Below are positions 27,449 to 38,500 of a stretch of DNA of 64,000 bases, one piece after another (the stretch's first letter is position 1; each line of letters starts with the position of its first letter). The notes under the pieces were generated by a model that saw only the letters and a program-made list of their open reading frames with translations, ran no database searches and had not been told where the DNA came from. The translations under genes and the position numbers were made by a program. Source of the stretch: Paramecium tetraurelia (Eukaryota > Ciliophora > Oligohymenophorea > Peniculida > Parameciidae). The stretch spans positions 917,685-981,684 of the forward strand of contig NW_001798955.1 in NCBI RefSeq assembly GCF_000165425.1, read 5' to 3'.

Positions 27449-28523
27449 AGCCACCTTGATTTTTATTGGCATTCTTGTTGAAATTCTTGTTTTAATTGTC
27501 CTTATTTTATTGGGGATTTCCTTTATTTTGAGGATGTTATTATTGTTTTCCTTGATTTTATTATTGATTTTAGGCTGGCTTTTAACCTTATTATTAGTTT
27601 CCTTTATTTTATTATTATTGATTCTAATTCTATTATTTTTATTATTATTGATTTTAGTTTTATTATTTTTATTATTATTATTATTACTATCCTTTTTATT
27701 AAGGTTTAGTTTACTCTTACTTAGGCTTTTGCTTTTATCCCTCATTGTTTTTAACAAACTTTTATTAGGCTACAAAATAAGTTAAATTTTATACGTTTTT
27801 ATTCTTCAGATTCATCTTCATCTTCATCATCATCCAAATCTCCATCATCTAAGTCATTTTCATCAAAATCATCAAGACCCTCATCATCTTCATCGTCATC
27901 CCATTCCTCATCAGCCTTTTTTGGTTGTTGTTATTATGGCTTTGGTTATTATTATTATGGTTTTTATTATTATTATGTTGGTTTCTATTGTTATTATCCT
28001 TATTGAGGTTTGGATTATGGTTATTCTTATTTTTCTTTATTTTATTTTTAAGTTTATTATTATAATTATTATTATGGTTATTATTTAGATTATTCTTTTT
28101 TCTTTGTTTATTGAACTGGTTCTGGACTTTCTTCGCTAGCTTCCTCATCTTGGCTTAGGGTTTACTCATCATCATCAGATAATCCCTCCTTGAGTTAAAT
28201 TAAAGTCATACTTCATTATCTAATTCAGGTTCGATATATCCAGAAACATGAATAGTTCCTTTTCCTTTCACTCCAAATTCTACCTATTGGTCAGCTCTGA
28301 AATACAAGTCCAAAGAGACTTATTCCAACTAAATATATTAATAATTAAATACCTTGTTTTTCTCAAGATTGGCAAGGATGAATTCTTTTCCTTATACTTT
28401 TGCATAAACTTAAATTTTATTTTCTCCTTCAGAAATGGCAACATTAGAAACATGGATAACATCTGCTTCTTCTGCTGTTAATTTGTGAGTTTTTCCTTGT
28501 GATATTTGAGTTCCCCAAAACAT
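27429..28523 (-). CDS. Nucleoplasmin-like (HD2/FKBP39-type) protein with Gln-rich tails, 340 aa
   Basis: The start MFWGTQISQGKTHKLTAEEA matches the first strands of the nucleoplasmin-like domain in plant HD2 deacetylases and FKBP39. The same holds for DVIHVSNVAIS, EFILANL and FGVKGKGTIHVSGYIEP. After that come a short acidic patch, a Gln/Lys/Pro region, a long Asp/Glu tract (about residues 215-255), and a final Gln/Asn-rich basic tail ending GGFKQKQQ. Such proteins are pentameric histone chaperones of nucleolus or chromatin. Introns of 24, 23 and 25 nt are removed. The glutamines are almost all TAA/TAG. The N-terminal domain is the firm part; deacetylase activity is not implied. Confidence 0.8.
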
Positions 28524-28946
28524 TTTAAATAATTTAATTTAAAATTTAGATATTTTTAAAAGAAAGAATTCAAGAAAAATATTAACAACCCTTTTTAATA
28601 TTTAAAAATATGAAGGATTATCATTTAAAATAAGATAAGATTTATTTAATATTGGTATGTAATTAAAAGAAAGTTAGGATAATTAATATGCATATGCTAC
28701 CGACCATTAGGAAGTGATTTATTATAAAATAATTATAATCTGAGAATATAGAGAAGCTGATTATAAATATTTTATATAAAATAATAATTAATGATTACTA
28801 TAATCTAAATAAATAAATGATGAGAAAATTATTAATTAAGAAATTATGGTATATGATCTTATTGCAATGAGTTTAAATTTTAGACTGATTATTGTATTTT
28901 TATTTAAAATAATAATAAACAAAATTCTGGAATCAAGTGTTGGGAT
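28524..28946 (+). other. AT-rich intergenic spacer with divergent promoters
   Basis: 423 bp, over 80% A+T, between two divergently transcribed genes. I see no coding frame or RNA gene. It must contain the start regions of the nucleoplasmin-like gene (left) and the kinase gene (right). Confidence 0.6.
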
Positions 28947-30629
28947 ATGAGCGATTTTGAAACATTAGAAAATGATTTAGGGAATAAATACTGCAATTTC
29001 CAAGAAATTGGTTTTGGTTCTTTCGCTACAGTGTTTCATGCAGAATGTCTAACCACAAAAAGGAATGTTGCAATTAAGGTTGATATTTATAATTAGAATA
29101 GATGATCAGCAAATAAGGATTGCAAGTCCAAATCCTACACTATTTAAATTAAGAAATAGAAATTTTAAAAAGATGTAATCATGAAAACATCATTAAATTT
29201 TATGAAAAATATGAAACAAAGAATACTGTTTATATTGTGTTAGAAGAATGCAAGAAGGATCTTGGAGTTATCTATGAAGAATATTTTGATTGTGAGATGC
29301 CAGAGAAGTATGTGATATTTATAATTCTATAATTGATTGAGGGTTTTAAATAACTTCACTAATAATTCATCATCCACAGAGATATAAAACTTGAAAATAT
29401 TATGGTTTAGATGACTGATTACTAATTGGAATAATTAAAACAAAGATAATTTGATGTCCTCTTTTCAGCAAAGTTCAAGATAGCAGATATGGGATTATCC
29501 AAATAACTTGCAAGTCAAACTGATCTAGCATAAACTTATGCAGGTTCGCCTATGACTATGGGTATTATATCATATAAATCTAGCTCCCGAGATCCTTGAA
29601 AATAAATCTTACGGAAGACAGGCAGATATTTTCTCTCTAGGAGTAATTATGTTTTAATTGCTCTTTGGGAGATTCCCTTTTAAAAATGAGAAGGATCACA
29701 TAAGTGAAATACAGAAGCAAACAATATCCTTCTAAGATTCATAAATCAAAATTTCCAATTCAATGAAAACCATTATTTAATCAATGCTAAAATATGATCC
29801 AAATTAAAGAATATAACTGAATGAATTGAAATAAGAATTAACAAATTTGTTGAAAGAAAGTAAAATTATTTTTGAATTTGATGACGATCAAGAATCCAAT
29901 TCAAATTCAGATTTAGATCAGGATCAAGATCAAGAGAGCTTATTAGAATAAGAGATGGAAGAAGGAACTGTAAAGTAAGAAATAGAATAATAATAAGAGA
30001 ATGATGAATAATTTGAAATATTAACTATAGATAAAAATGATGATGATAAATTAATAGAAGAATTATACAATCAAAGAAAATAATATTTATTATTGGCAAA
30101 GGCTCATCAATAGATTTATGAACAGGATATTGTTGATCAGTTTTACAATTATGATTAATATTAGGAGTGTGCCAAATAATTGTATTGTCATTTAAAATCA
30201 TAATTGAATGAAGAACAATATCACCAAGTCTAGGCATGTTAATATTTGAAGGAATTGATTTCTAATGAAGATTATCACTTATTTAATACACAAGAAATTG
30301 TTTAAGATTACAAATAAGAATCCCTCTTAGGCTTTATAAAATAATCAATATTTGGAACCCCATAAAAATAATCATTGGAAAGCTAGTTAAACGAGATAAG
30401 ATCAATAAATTTACAATTAATAGAGAGTTTAAGAAATGAAATTAAAAATGAGAAATAATAATACTTGTTAATTACTTTAGTTCAATTAGAAATGTTCTTT
30501 AAGAAACAAACACAGGAATATGAAAAATTAGACTATAATTTGTTTAACTTAGATTAAGAAGCATTAGACTAAGATCCTAAATAATTGTAAAATATTTTAG
30601 ATTAAATATTCACTAATATCTTAACTTGA
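28947..30629 (+). CDS. Ser/Thr protein kinase, ULK/ATG1-like, 545 aa
   Basis: The kinase domain covers about residues 15-290: IGFGSFATVFHAE (P-loop), VAIK, an ECKKDLGVI hinge, HRDIKLENIM (catalytic loop), and the magnesium motif written DMG (KIADMGLSK) instead of DFG. It continues GSPMTMAPEIL, ADIFSLGVIMFQLLFGRFPF and a helical end. The C-terminal 250 residues are acidic, then helical, without a named domain. Arrangement and GSPxxMAPE are typical of ULK/ATG1-like and related ciliate kinases. Introns: 29079-29101 (23 nt) and 29562-29583 (22 nt). DMG is tolerated in some active kinases. The spacer to the next gene is only 48 bp. Confidence 0.8.
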
Positions 30630-30677
30630 TATTTGATATGTATTTTATTGAAAAACAATACTAATTTTTATTTTAAA

Positions 30678-33091
30678 ATGACTGAAAAAAGTGAAAGACC
30701 TCACATAAAAAAGTTCTAAACATTCTTTAACGAAGCCCCATCAAAAACCATATGGAGAACTAAAACTTTCACCTAAGCCTTTATTTCACGTGTTACAAAG
30801 CCTGCTACCTCAGTCTAAAAACTGAAACAATTTTTACATGATGTTTTTCCAATTGTAAAAGGGAAAACTAATGAGAAAACGGAGTAATTCAAGATCAATT
30901 TAAAAAAAAAAAATACTTATGACCATATTCCTAATCCTTCTAAAGTTTCCACTATTGGGAAAATCGATAGACTCTTCAAAACAGAATCTGGATAAATTGA
31001 AGATAAAAATTAATCTAAGGCTGAGCATCTGAAAAGATGTATAACTCCTTAGAGTAGAATTGAAAACAATTGCAATTCTAGTTTAGCAATATCTTAGTTG
31101 GAGGAATAATTAATTGACAAAAATGCAGCATCTTATGTAAACATGACACTTGATATTTCGATGAATACAAATGTTTTATAATAAATGGCTCTACCTTCTA
31201 ATCAATCTCATCGAGAACTAAACTTTGATGCAATATCCAATCCTATATTAGAGAAGCCAGAATCATAAGAAAATATATTATTAGACTAAATTAAAGATGG
31301 GGCTATTGAATCAGAACAGGATGACTAAAATAAATGGAAATAAGTGAAAAATAAGGCTTCGGCCTTTAATGCTGTAACAGAACCTTATAGAAATAAGTAA
31401 AAATTTTTCAGTTTCTTTACGGATGCTCCATAAAAAATAGCCTTAAAAACTAAAAAAACACAAAAAAGATTGGAAGCAAAGTTATCAAACAAACCTTAAA
31501 TAGAAAGTCAAAATTAGGATTCTTAAAACAATGAAATCAAATTAGCAGAGATGAAAAAGATTGAGAATGAATAGCAATCGGATGAATAAAAGGAAAATAA
31601 CCTAGAACAAAGTGTCTAAAAGGATGAAAATAAGATAGAAAATTTTCAAGAATAGGAGCAAGTAATATAAACTAATTAATCAAAACCTTAGACAGATTTG
31701 ACTTATAATATTAATGATGCTTAGATTACTAATTAAGATATTGATATTGATAATTAGAACAACTCAAAAAAACATTAACAAAGTGTAGTGAATTTTATCT
31801 CAAGTAGTGGTGCTTTAATGAAAAAAAAAACAATGGAAATGTTTTCTTAAATAGAAAACAAAATTAAATTACAAGAGGGGCAAAGAGTTAGTTTTAGAAC
31901 ATAAAATTAAACTGATGTTGAAAATATCAAAAATGACAGTGTTTAAAAAAATCAAAATTTCCAAATAGAGAAAAAAAATGTTAATTAAGTTTAAGAAATT
32001 CGAGATTAAGCTTAAATTTCTGATCAAGATGAATATGACTCTTAAGTGGAACCTTATTTGGAAGAAGATTTAAAAATTTCAAATAAAGACTCAAACAATT
32101 AATTTAATTATCAATATGAAAATTTTAACTAAATCAATGATTCATAACTAAACAGCAGAGGAGAGTTATAATCTAATGATAAACATCCTTAAGAAATAAC
32201 TAAAATTGAAAAAGAATCAGTTCATTAAGATAGTTTTGAATCTATCCCAATTTTTGATAATTTTAAAGAGGGGCCTAAAGATACATCAAGGGATTAAAAA
32301 AGCAAAATTACTATTTAAGATAATGAATCCAATTAGTTAACAAGTAAATTATTTAATAAAGATGAATTGAGATAACAATATGATGAGATTAATTAAGAAA
32401 TTTAATAATTACATTTTGAAAAATAATAATTGTTGCCAAAAAAAAAGTAAATATTTATTGTAGGTTAGTATTTTAATTAAAAGCACATTCAAGCCTAATT
32501 ATAAGAAATTGGCAGAAATCTCTGATGATAATGAAGCGCTCTATAAAGCAAAAGATTTAGTCAGGAAAATGAACCAAAAAAGAAAAGATAAAGAAGAGAG
32601 AACTAAAAAATAATACGATAAAATTGAAGAATATTTCCATAATCTATAATATCTAAAAGAAAGTCAAGAGGTTAATTACTATCTATAATATTTAGGAAAT
32701 GAAAAATAGGTATGAAATACAAAGGAAACTTTAAATTTAAAATAGAATAGAGGATTATTAAAAAAAATAAAAAGAATTTGCTCAATTGCAAAAGATTAGT
32801 CACAATTTTGTTTAAAAATTGATAAATGTAGGTCCATAGCAGGGTCAACTAGCTAAAGAATTTGAAGATAATGTTGTTTCTATAAAGGGAGGATATAGAA
32901 AAGTTAAGCTTAAGAACTTAGGTATTGAGTTGCCAAAAATTAATGAAAATAATAATAATGCAATGTTCAGAAGGTGAGCATTAATTTTAAATAATAGATA
33001 TATGAATGAGGAATAAGTAAAGGCTAAATAAGATGAAATGATTAGGAAATATGAAGCAAGTAGATAGGCTCTTTTTAAATCAACGGATTGA
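30678..33091 (+). CDS. Low-complexity coiled-coil protein, 780 aa
   Basis: Introns at 32447-32468, 32671-32695 and 32974-32997 join a frame ending at TGA 33089-33091. The N-terminal half is Asn/Gln/Lys-rich and probably disordered. It has two copies of a short motif, TFFNEAPSKT near residue 15 and SFFTDAPQKI near 245. The last 200 residues are ordered: KPNYKKLAEISDDNEALYKA, a coiled coil, then ISHNFVQKLINVGPQQGQL and a C-terminal helix ending ALFKSTD. No family recognised. The C-terminal region is the likely functional core. Confidence 0.65.
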
Positions 33092-33140
33092 ATTTAGTTG
33101 CATGTTTTTATATAATATTTATATTGTTTGAGTAGAAAAA

Positions 33141-33485
33141 ATGAAAGTAAACAATATACTAATATTAAAAAATCGAGAAGACTTATATACTAGACGCAAA
33201 CAAGCAATTTTTACCAAGTTGGCTAAAGAGAAGAAGGCTGTTGATATCTAATAGACGTAAAGAGTCAATAAGATGCTTTAAATCAGCCTAATGGATATAG
33301 AAAATTTTACAAATGTTTGTCAATCCTACGAATTCAATAGACATAAGGATGCAAAAAGTTTAAATTCTAACAGAGATCATTCTATCTCTAGAGGTAGATG
33401 TTCAAATCAGATTTTTCTGAATAAACTTGATCTAACTCCCAGAATTGATAGTTGTAATTACTGGTATGATTTGTAATACATTTGA
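33141..33485 (+). CDS. Hypothetical basic protein, 114 aa
   Basis: One uninterrupted frame from ATG 33141 to TGA 33483-33485, 49 bp after the preceding stop. The product is basic with an RRKQAIFTKLAKEKKAVD helix at the start and a Ser/Asn-rich end. No domain recognised. It reads cleanly and is flanked by short AT-rich spacers, so it is likely a real gene. Confidence 0.5.
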
Positions 33486-33606
33486 GGGCAAAAATTGTTT
33501 ATAAGTAGAGTAAACATGACGCGGATAAAAATTTTAAGTATTTATGAATATATCAATTTTATATTTGAGCTATTTTTTATTTCAAATTATTTAAATTAAC
33601 AAAACA

Positions 33607-35426
33607 ATGAAGCTCAATAATATATACAAAATCGGAATTGCTACATCAGTGGTGATCTTATTTGCACTATCAGCTTATTATTGCTGGAATTCTTCTGAAG
33701 ATTGTATTTTATTCACTAAATTAGATGTCTCTAATATTTTTCCACCCTAAGTTGATAATGATCTATCTTTTTTTTCACAAAGTGTCTGCCAGCGTGTCAA
33801 AAACACAGAGCTATTTTAGGGTTGGAAGAAAATTAATGAATAGGCTCTTTAATTAAACGAGAGATATTCTTCTGAATTATTGAAAAAAGCCGCCTTTGTT
33901 ATTGAATAACTAAAAAAGAACCAATAAATTTATACATAATCTTAAGGTTTATATATAAGTACTTAAATGTAGGTGAGGGTTAATAATTTTAGTATTACTA
34001 AAAAAATCTCAAAGAGTGTGTAAATCGAACTAAATTTTTAAAATTTGAGTTGGAAGAAGTCAAAAATAAAACTAATCAGATCATATTAGAGGAAAATTCT
34101 GAAATTTAGAAGATTAGTGAAAATATTGAAGATCACTAAAATGGAGTAATAAAAATTATTTATATCTTAGTTAAAAGACTTGAATAATTAGCATTAGGAA
34201 AAGAAAAGAAATTTGAATCTTGTTATAGAAACTTTGAAAAGCTTGATCGATCAAAAAGAAAGGCTTCGTCGAAGTTATAAGAATGAATAAGAATTAAAGG
34301 ATTATCAAAAAGAATTGGAGCATGATATTAATAAAATCAATAATTCAATAGCATCTTAGGAACTCAATATATCAGTATTCAAATCAAGGATTGAAGAGCA
34401 GGAAACTAATGTTTCTAAAATTACTAAACGCTTTGAGATTGTGAATAATCAACTTCAAGATCTTAAAGCTGTAAAAATTTATACTAATTTTTCAGTTAGA
34501 ATAATATTTTCGTCAAGATGATCTCTACATTAAGGAGGATGTACCTATTGTCCAAGTCATCTATGAATACTCTAATACCTTAAAGGATAGAGAGGAAAAC
34601 TTGAAAATCTTAGCTAAGAAGGAAAAAGATCCAATTCAAAGACAAAAAAATCTTGAGGCTTTAAATGAAATACAGAAGGCTCAATAGATTTCATCCAAAA
34701 TGTATAATAGTTTGCTTGAGATTAAACTTGAATGTAAGTAGGATGACTGCACCATTGGAACAACTTTGGAAGATTTGAAATTATCTGATTTAAAAGAAGA
34801 AATTTAAAAAAAATAAAGTAATCTTACATCTAAACATAGCCATATACAATATAATATATTCAGAAAAATAATCTATGGAATTTAATCTACAACAATTAAT
34901 GTAACAATTAGACAATGAAAATTCAGCATACATGATAAATAAATAAAAATTAAATAAACTCATTGAGAACTAGAATTTACTTAATAAAACTAAGAACCAA
35001 TCAGAGGAACTTTAAAAGCTAACAAGCAAAATAGAATAATATGAATTAAAGAAAAATTAACTTCAAGAAGAAGTTGACAAATTACAAAATACTGCCAGTG
35101 ATTAATAACATTTGATAGATGCCGAAGCTGACAAGGTTAATGAGAAGAAGAAAAAAGTTGAAACCTTACAAATCGAAAGAAATATATCAATTAACGACAA
35201 AAATTCTGAACTTTATAAATAAGTTAAGGAATGCATTAAGTAAAAAAAAATATATGATAATTTTGTACAAAAATAATCGAATTTGATAGAGAAGGCTAAT
35301 GAAATCAAAGTAGTTGTTCAAACTGAGGTTAGATAGATAGAATCAATGCTGAATGAATACAAAGTTACTTATTAAGATTTGAACCTTCAATCAAATTATG
35401 ATAGTGAAAGGAGACAAGATTTATGA
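33607..35426 (+). CDS. Type II membrane-anchored coiled-coil protein, about 575 aa
   Basis: Residues 9-27 form a signal-anchor or TM helix (GIATSVVILFALSAYYCW). The rest is Glu/Lys/Gln-rich coiled coil with a cysteine-containing bend (KLECKQDDCTIG) near residue 370. Introns 33973-33992 (20), 34146-34170, 34471-34495 (25 each) and 34818-34839 (22) keep one frame to TGA 35424-35426. The last intron is uncertain: without it the upstream frame would end at 34914 and a second coiled-coil gene would start at ATG 34875, overlapping by about 40 bp. A single gene is preferred because overlaps are rare here. Confidence 0.6.
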
Positions 35427-35534
35427 TTATGATATTTTTAAATTATACTTAATAAGGTTTCATAGACATTTGATGTATATAATTACTTCAAATCAAGAGA
35501 AGACTTTAATTAATTAAATTAGTAATACTAAAAA

Positions 35535-36447
35535 ATGAATTAAATCATCCATGCTAGTTTGTAAAGAAACGAATTCTATAATAAAAGGTATATCATAAAA
35601 TAGATTAAAAAGTTACATTGAGAAATAGGTTTCTAATTAAACTTCGTCAACTGAGAAGTCATGTTAAATGGATACTGAGTTCGATTGTGAAATGATTAAA
35701 AAAGTTTAGTCAACTGTAAATATATAATTTAAATTTAGTGTGACTCTAGTGTTTAGGGCAACTCCTCGTAAGAAACAAACTTTATGAAATGTGAAAATAC
35801 ACCTTAAATACACCAAAAAATGGAATCTTTATGTATTGATGAAGAATCTTTCAATTTGGATGAAGTTCTTTTTAATGAATGTGATAACTTAAGTCATATC
35901 TCTGAAAATGCCAACATTTGTGAAAAATGGTAAGAAGAATCCATTCATAGTTTTATCTATGAATAGAAAGTAAATGAAGAGGAGGAGGAAAGAAAACTTA
36001 AAGAAAATAACTACTTTTACCTTTTAAAACAAATGGAAGAGACAGTGAAAATAGAGAGAATTCCAGAACATTTAAAAAATATAATAGAAACTTTAAAATT
36101 TAAAGTTATTTCTATTGGGCCTTTAAAATTATAATGTTAATAAGGTCATCAATGGGAAGCAAAATTTGACGATCTAACTCATGAATATGAATGTGAATAG
36201 TGTCATGATATGTAAATAAATTATTTATCCAAGTAAACAATCTCAATAAAAATTGAAGCTTAATTAATAGTCATAAAATCAATAACCTAAAAAACATGGT
36301 AAATGTATACTTAATCCATAACATCCAGGATAAACTAGATGTAAAGAATGCAAATAGTTATTAAAACAACAATTGAAAAAACAGAAATAAGAAAATATTA
36401 GGCAAACGAATGATATGTAAAAATTCATTCTAAAATTAAAGGTATGA
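35535..36447 (+). CDS. Cysteine-containing hypothetical protein, 280 aa
   Basis: Introns at 35588-35612, 35716-35738 and 36212-36233 close the frame at TGA 36445-36447. The middle is acidic and helical. The C-terminal third has a likely zinc site: LQCQQGHQWEAKF, YECEQCHD, GKCILNPQHPGQTRCKECK, giving C-x-n-H, C-x2-C and C-x2-C pairs. No family recognised. The downstream J-domain gene begins 22 bp later. Confidence 0.6.
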
Positions 36448-36469
36448 GAAACTTTAAAATGAATTATAC

Positions 36470-36865
36470 ATGAAAGCTGTCAGATTATTATCTTAAGGCA
36501 ATAGTGCTGAAAAATAGAAGATTATTAGAGCTTTTAGAGAAACTGAAGTCGAAGTAGATAAAGCTGCGATGAATCATGCTAACCGCTATTGTGCTAAACA
36601 GGGAATTAGTTCGTCGGAATAACTGTAATAGATTATGGTCGTTTATAAAATGCTGCTGCTCCCGGAAGGAGCTTTGAAGAAATATGCTTAGAGCCAGTAG
36701 AAGGCTATTTTGAAACAAGAATACAAAACTTATGCAAAATCAGTACATCCAGACAAGAATTCTCATCCTTAATGTTGCGTTGCATTTTAGAAGCTGAAAA
36801 AGTTTTGGGTAGACATACCCAAAACGGGTATGAGTAGTGATATAAGTTCTTCTTAATAACAGTGA
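36470..36865 (+). CDS. Short J-domain protein, 131 aa
   Basis: An intronless frame from ATG 36470 to TGA 36863-36865. The C-terminal half carries EYKTYAKSVHPDKNSHPQ, the helix II-HPD-helix III core of a J domain, followed by a helix III-like FQKLKKF. The HPD motif needed to stimulate Hsp70 ATPase is intact. The first 65 residues are a helical non-J extension. The J domain is at the C-terminus, which is unusual but known in some ciliate and DNAJB12-like relatives. It ends a little early after helix III; a small terminal intron is possible but would also lead to a stop. Confidence 0.7.
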
Positions 36866-36944
36866 GCTACGCAATTTAATCAGAGGTTTGAAGATATATA
36901 GGACATATATATAAAAATATTAAATAATTTATTATTTATTATTT

Positions 36945-38473
36945 ATGGTAAAGTAATTATTCACAGAATAAGAGAAATAAGATCTATTGAAAAAGAAAGC
37001 AAAAGAGATAAGAGAGGAGTTTTTTTAAACTTATGTTCCAATATAAAATGCAGAGGAGTCAGAGAAGAAGAAACTGATGAAAAAAGTCCCATGGAATGAA
37101 CATATGACAGCAACTTCAGATGATAAAATATTAATAGATGCAACTTTGGGAAATGAGGAAGCATAAAGGGAAGTGTAAATTTATCAAATTACCTTTGCAA
37201 ATGTGTAGAGATCAATAGCATACTTAACATAAGAAGGAGTAAAATATTATTTAATTAATTAAGGTTCCTGTTCAAAGACCTGATGATTTTGAAGTTGAAA
37301 TGTTTAAGAGTCCTAAATAAATGGATAAAATCAATCTAAAAATTGAGAAAAAGAGGGATGAAAAAAATAAAAAAGAAGAAGAAAAAATGAAAAAGCATAG
37401 TAAAAAATTAAACAAATAAATGAAAATCAAAAAAATGAGAGAAGAACATAAAGAAAAAAGATAAAACAAGGTTGCCATTGAGTAATGGAAAAAAGAAATC
37501 AAAGAAAAAGGAAGTGATAAAGCTAGGGACTTAGATGAAATTATCAAGTAAAATAATTAAATATCAAAAAAATTTAAGAAGGATAAAAACTAATAACAAG
37601 ATGGTATTAAAAAAAATAGTATGTTTAAATAAAAGAATGGTAAGTTTAAGAAGACAGGCAAGATGAGAACATAAGACAATTCATTCCAAAAAGGGGAAAA
37701 CAGAAATTTTGGATAAAGATCATAAAGCTCTGATGGATTTAGAAATAATAAGTTTGAAGGAAAACCATAAAATAGTAGAAGTTTCTCAGCTTAAGGTGGC
37801 TAAAGAAATAATAAATAATTTGGTGGTGATAGCCATAGTTAAGAAAGAAAACCCTTTGGAGGTAGAGGAAAGTCATTCGGAGGTGAAAATAGATCTGAAG
37901 GAAATTCCTTCAGAGGGAGAGGAAGAGGTAGTGAAAACAGATCTGAAGGAAACTCTTTCAGAGGAAGAGGAAGAGGAGGAGATAGTAGATCTTAAGGAAA
38001 CTCTTTCAGAGGAAGAGGAAGAGGTGGTGATAATAGATCTTAAGGAACTTCTTTCAGAGGAAGAGGAAGAGGAGGTGACAATAGATCCGACGGAAATTCT
38101 TTTAGAGGAAGAGGAGGGAAGTCTTTTGGAGGAAGAGGAAAATCATTTGGAAGTGATAATAATTCTGAAGGAAAATCTTTTGGAGGAAGAGGAAGAGGAA
38201 GAGGTGGTTAATTCGGCGGACAAAGAGGCGGTAGGTCTTTTGGAGGTAGAGGAAAATCATTCGGAAATGAAAATAGATCTGAAGGAAAATCTTTCGGAAG
38301 AGGAGGTAAATTTGGGGGACAGCAAGGTGGTAGGCCATTTAGAGGAAAACCATAAGGTGGTAAGTCCTTCGGAGGAAAATAACATGGTGGTAATAAAAAG
38401 GGAAATTAGTCATTTAAAAGTAATAAAATCTTTTGGAAAAGGACAATCTTTCAGATAAAAAGGAAAAAAATGA
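36945..38473 (+). CDS. EBP2 rRNA-processing protein with fused Gly/Arg-rich tail, 493 aa
   Basis: Residues 50-215 match EBP2: VPWNEHMTATSDD, YQITFANVQRSIAYLTQEGV, RPDDFEVEMFKSPKQMDKI, then the lysine-rich helix with KRQNKVAIEQWKKEIKEKG and GKMRTQDNSF. EBP2 acts in the nucleolus in 60S subunit maturation. The canonical protein ends soon after this, but here about 230 more residues follow, almost all GRGRG and SFGGRGKSFG repeats, a GAR domain like those of fibrillarin and GAR1. Introns 37239-37263 (25) and 38420-38441 (22) are removed; the end is RQSFRQKGKK. The fused tail is continuous in frame, so the fusion is not an artefact of gene joining. Confidence 0.86.
37845..38410 (+). repeat. Imperfect direct repeats encoding a GAR domain
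   Basis: Units of about 57-63 bp with a core read as SEGNSFRGRGRG are repeated at least four times (around 37890-38110), with shorter GGRGKSFG units after that. The DNA is purine-rich (GGAAGAGGA), so a second frame on the same strand reads as a long Glu-rich ORF. The arrays look like recent tandem duplications. Confidence 0.8.
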
Positions 38474-38500
38474 TCATGATTCTTATTTAATCATAATTAT

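Noticed and set aside
27435-27785. Plus-strand ORF of 116 codons made of Leu/Ile/Phe
   Set aside because: It is the antisense of TAA/TAG-coded glutamine runs of the nucleoplasmin-like gene, not a membrane protein.
37709-38458. A 249-codon Glu-rich ORF on the plus strand
   Set aside because: It is a shifted frame of the EBP2 Gly/Arg-rich repeats. The other frame joins perfectly with the conserved EBP2 domain and the closing TGA.
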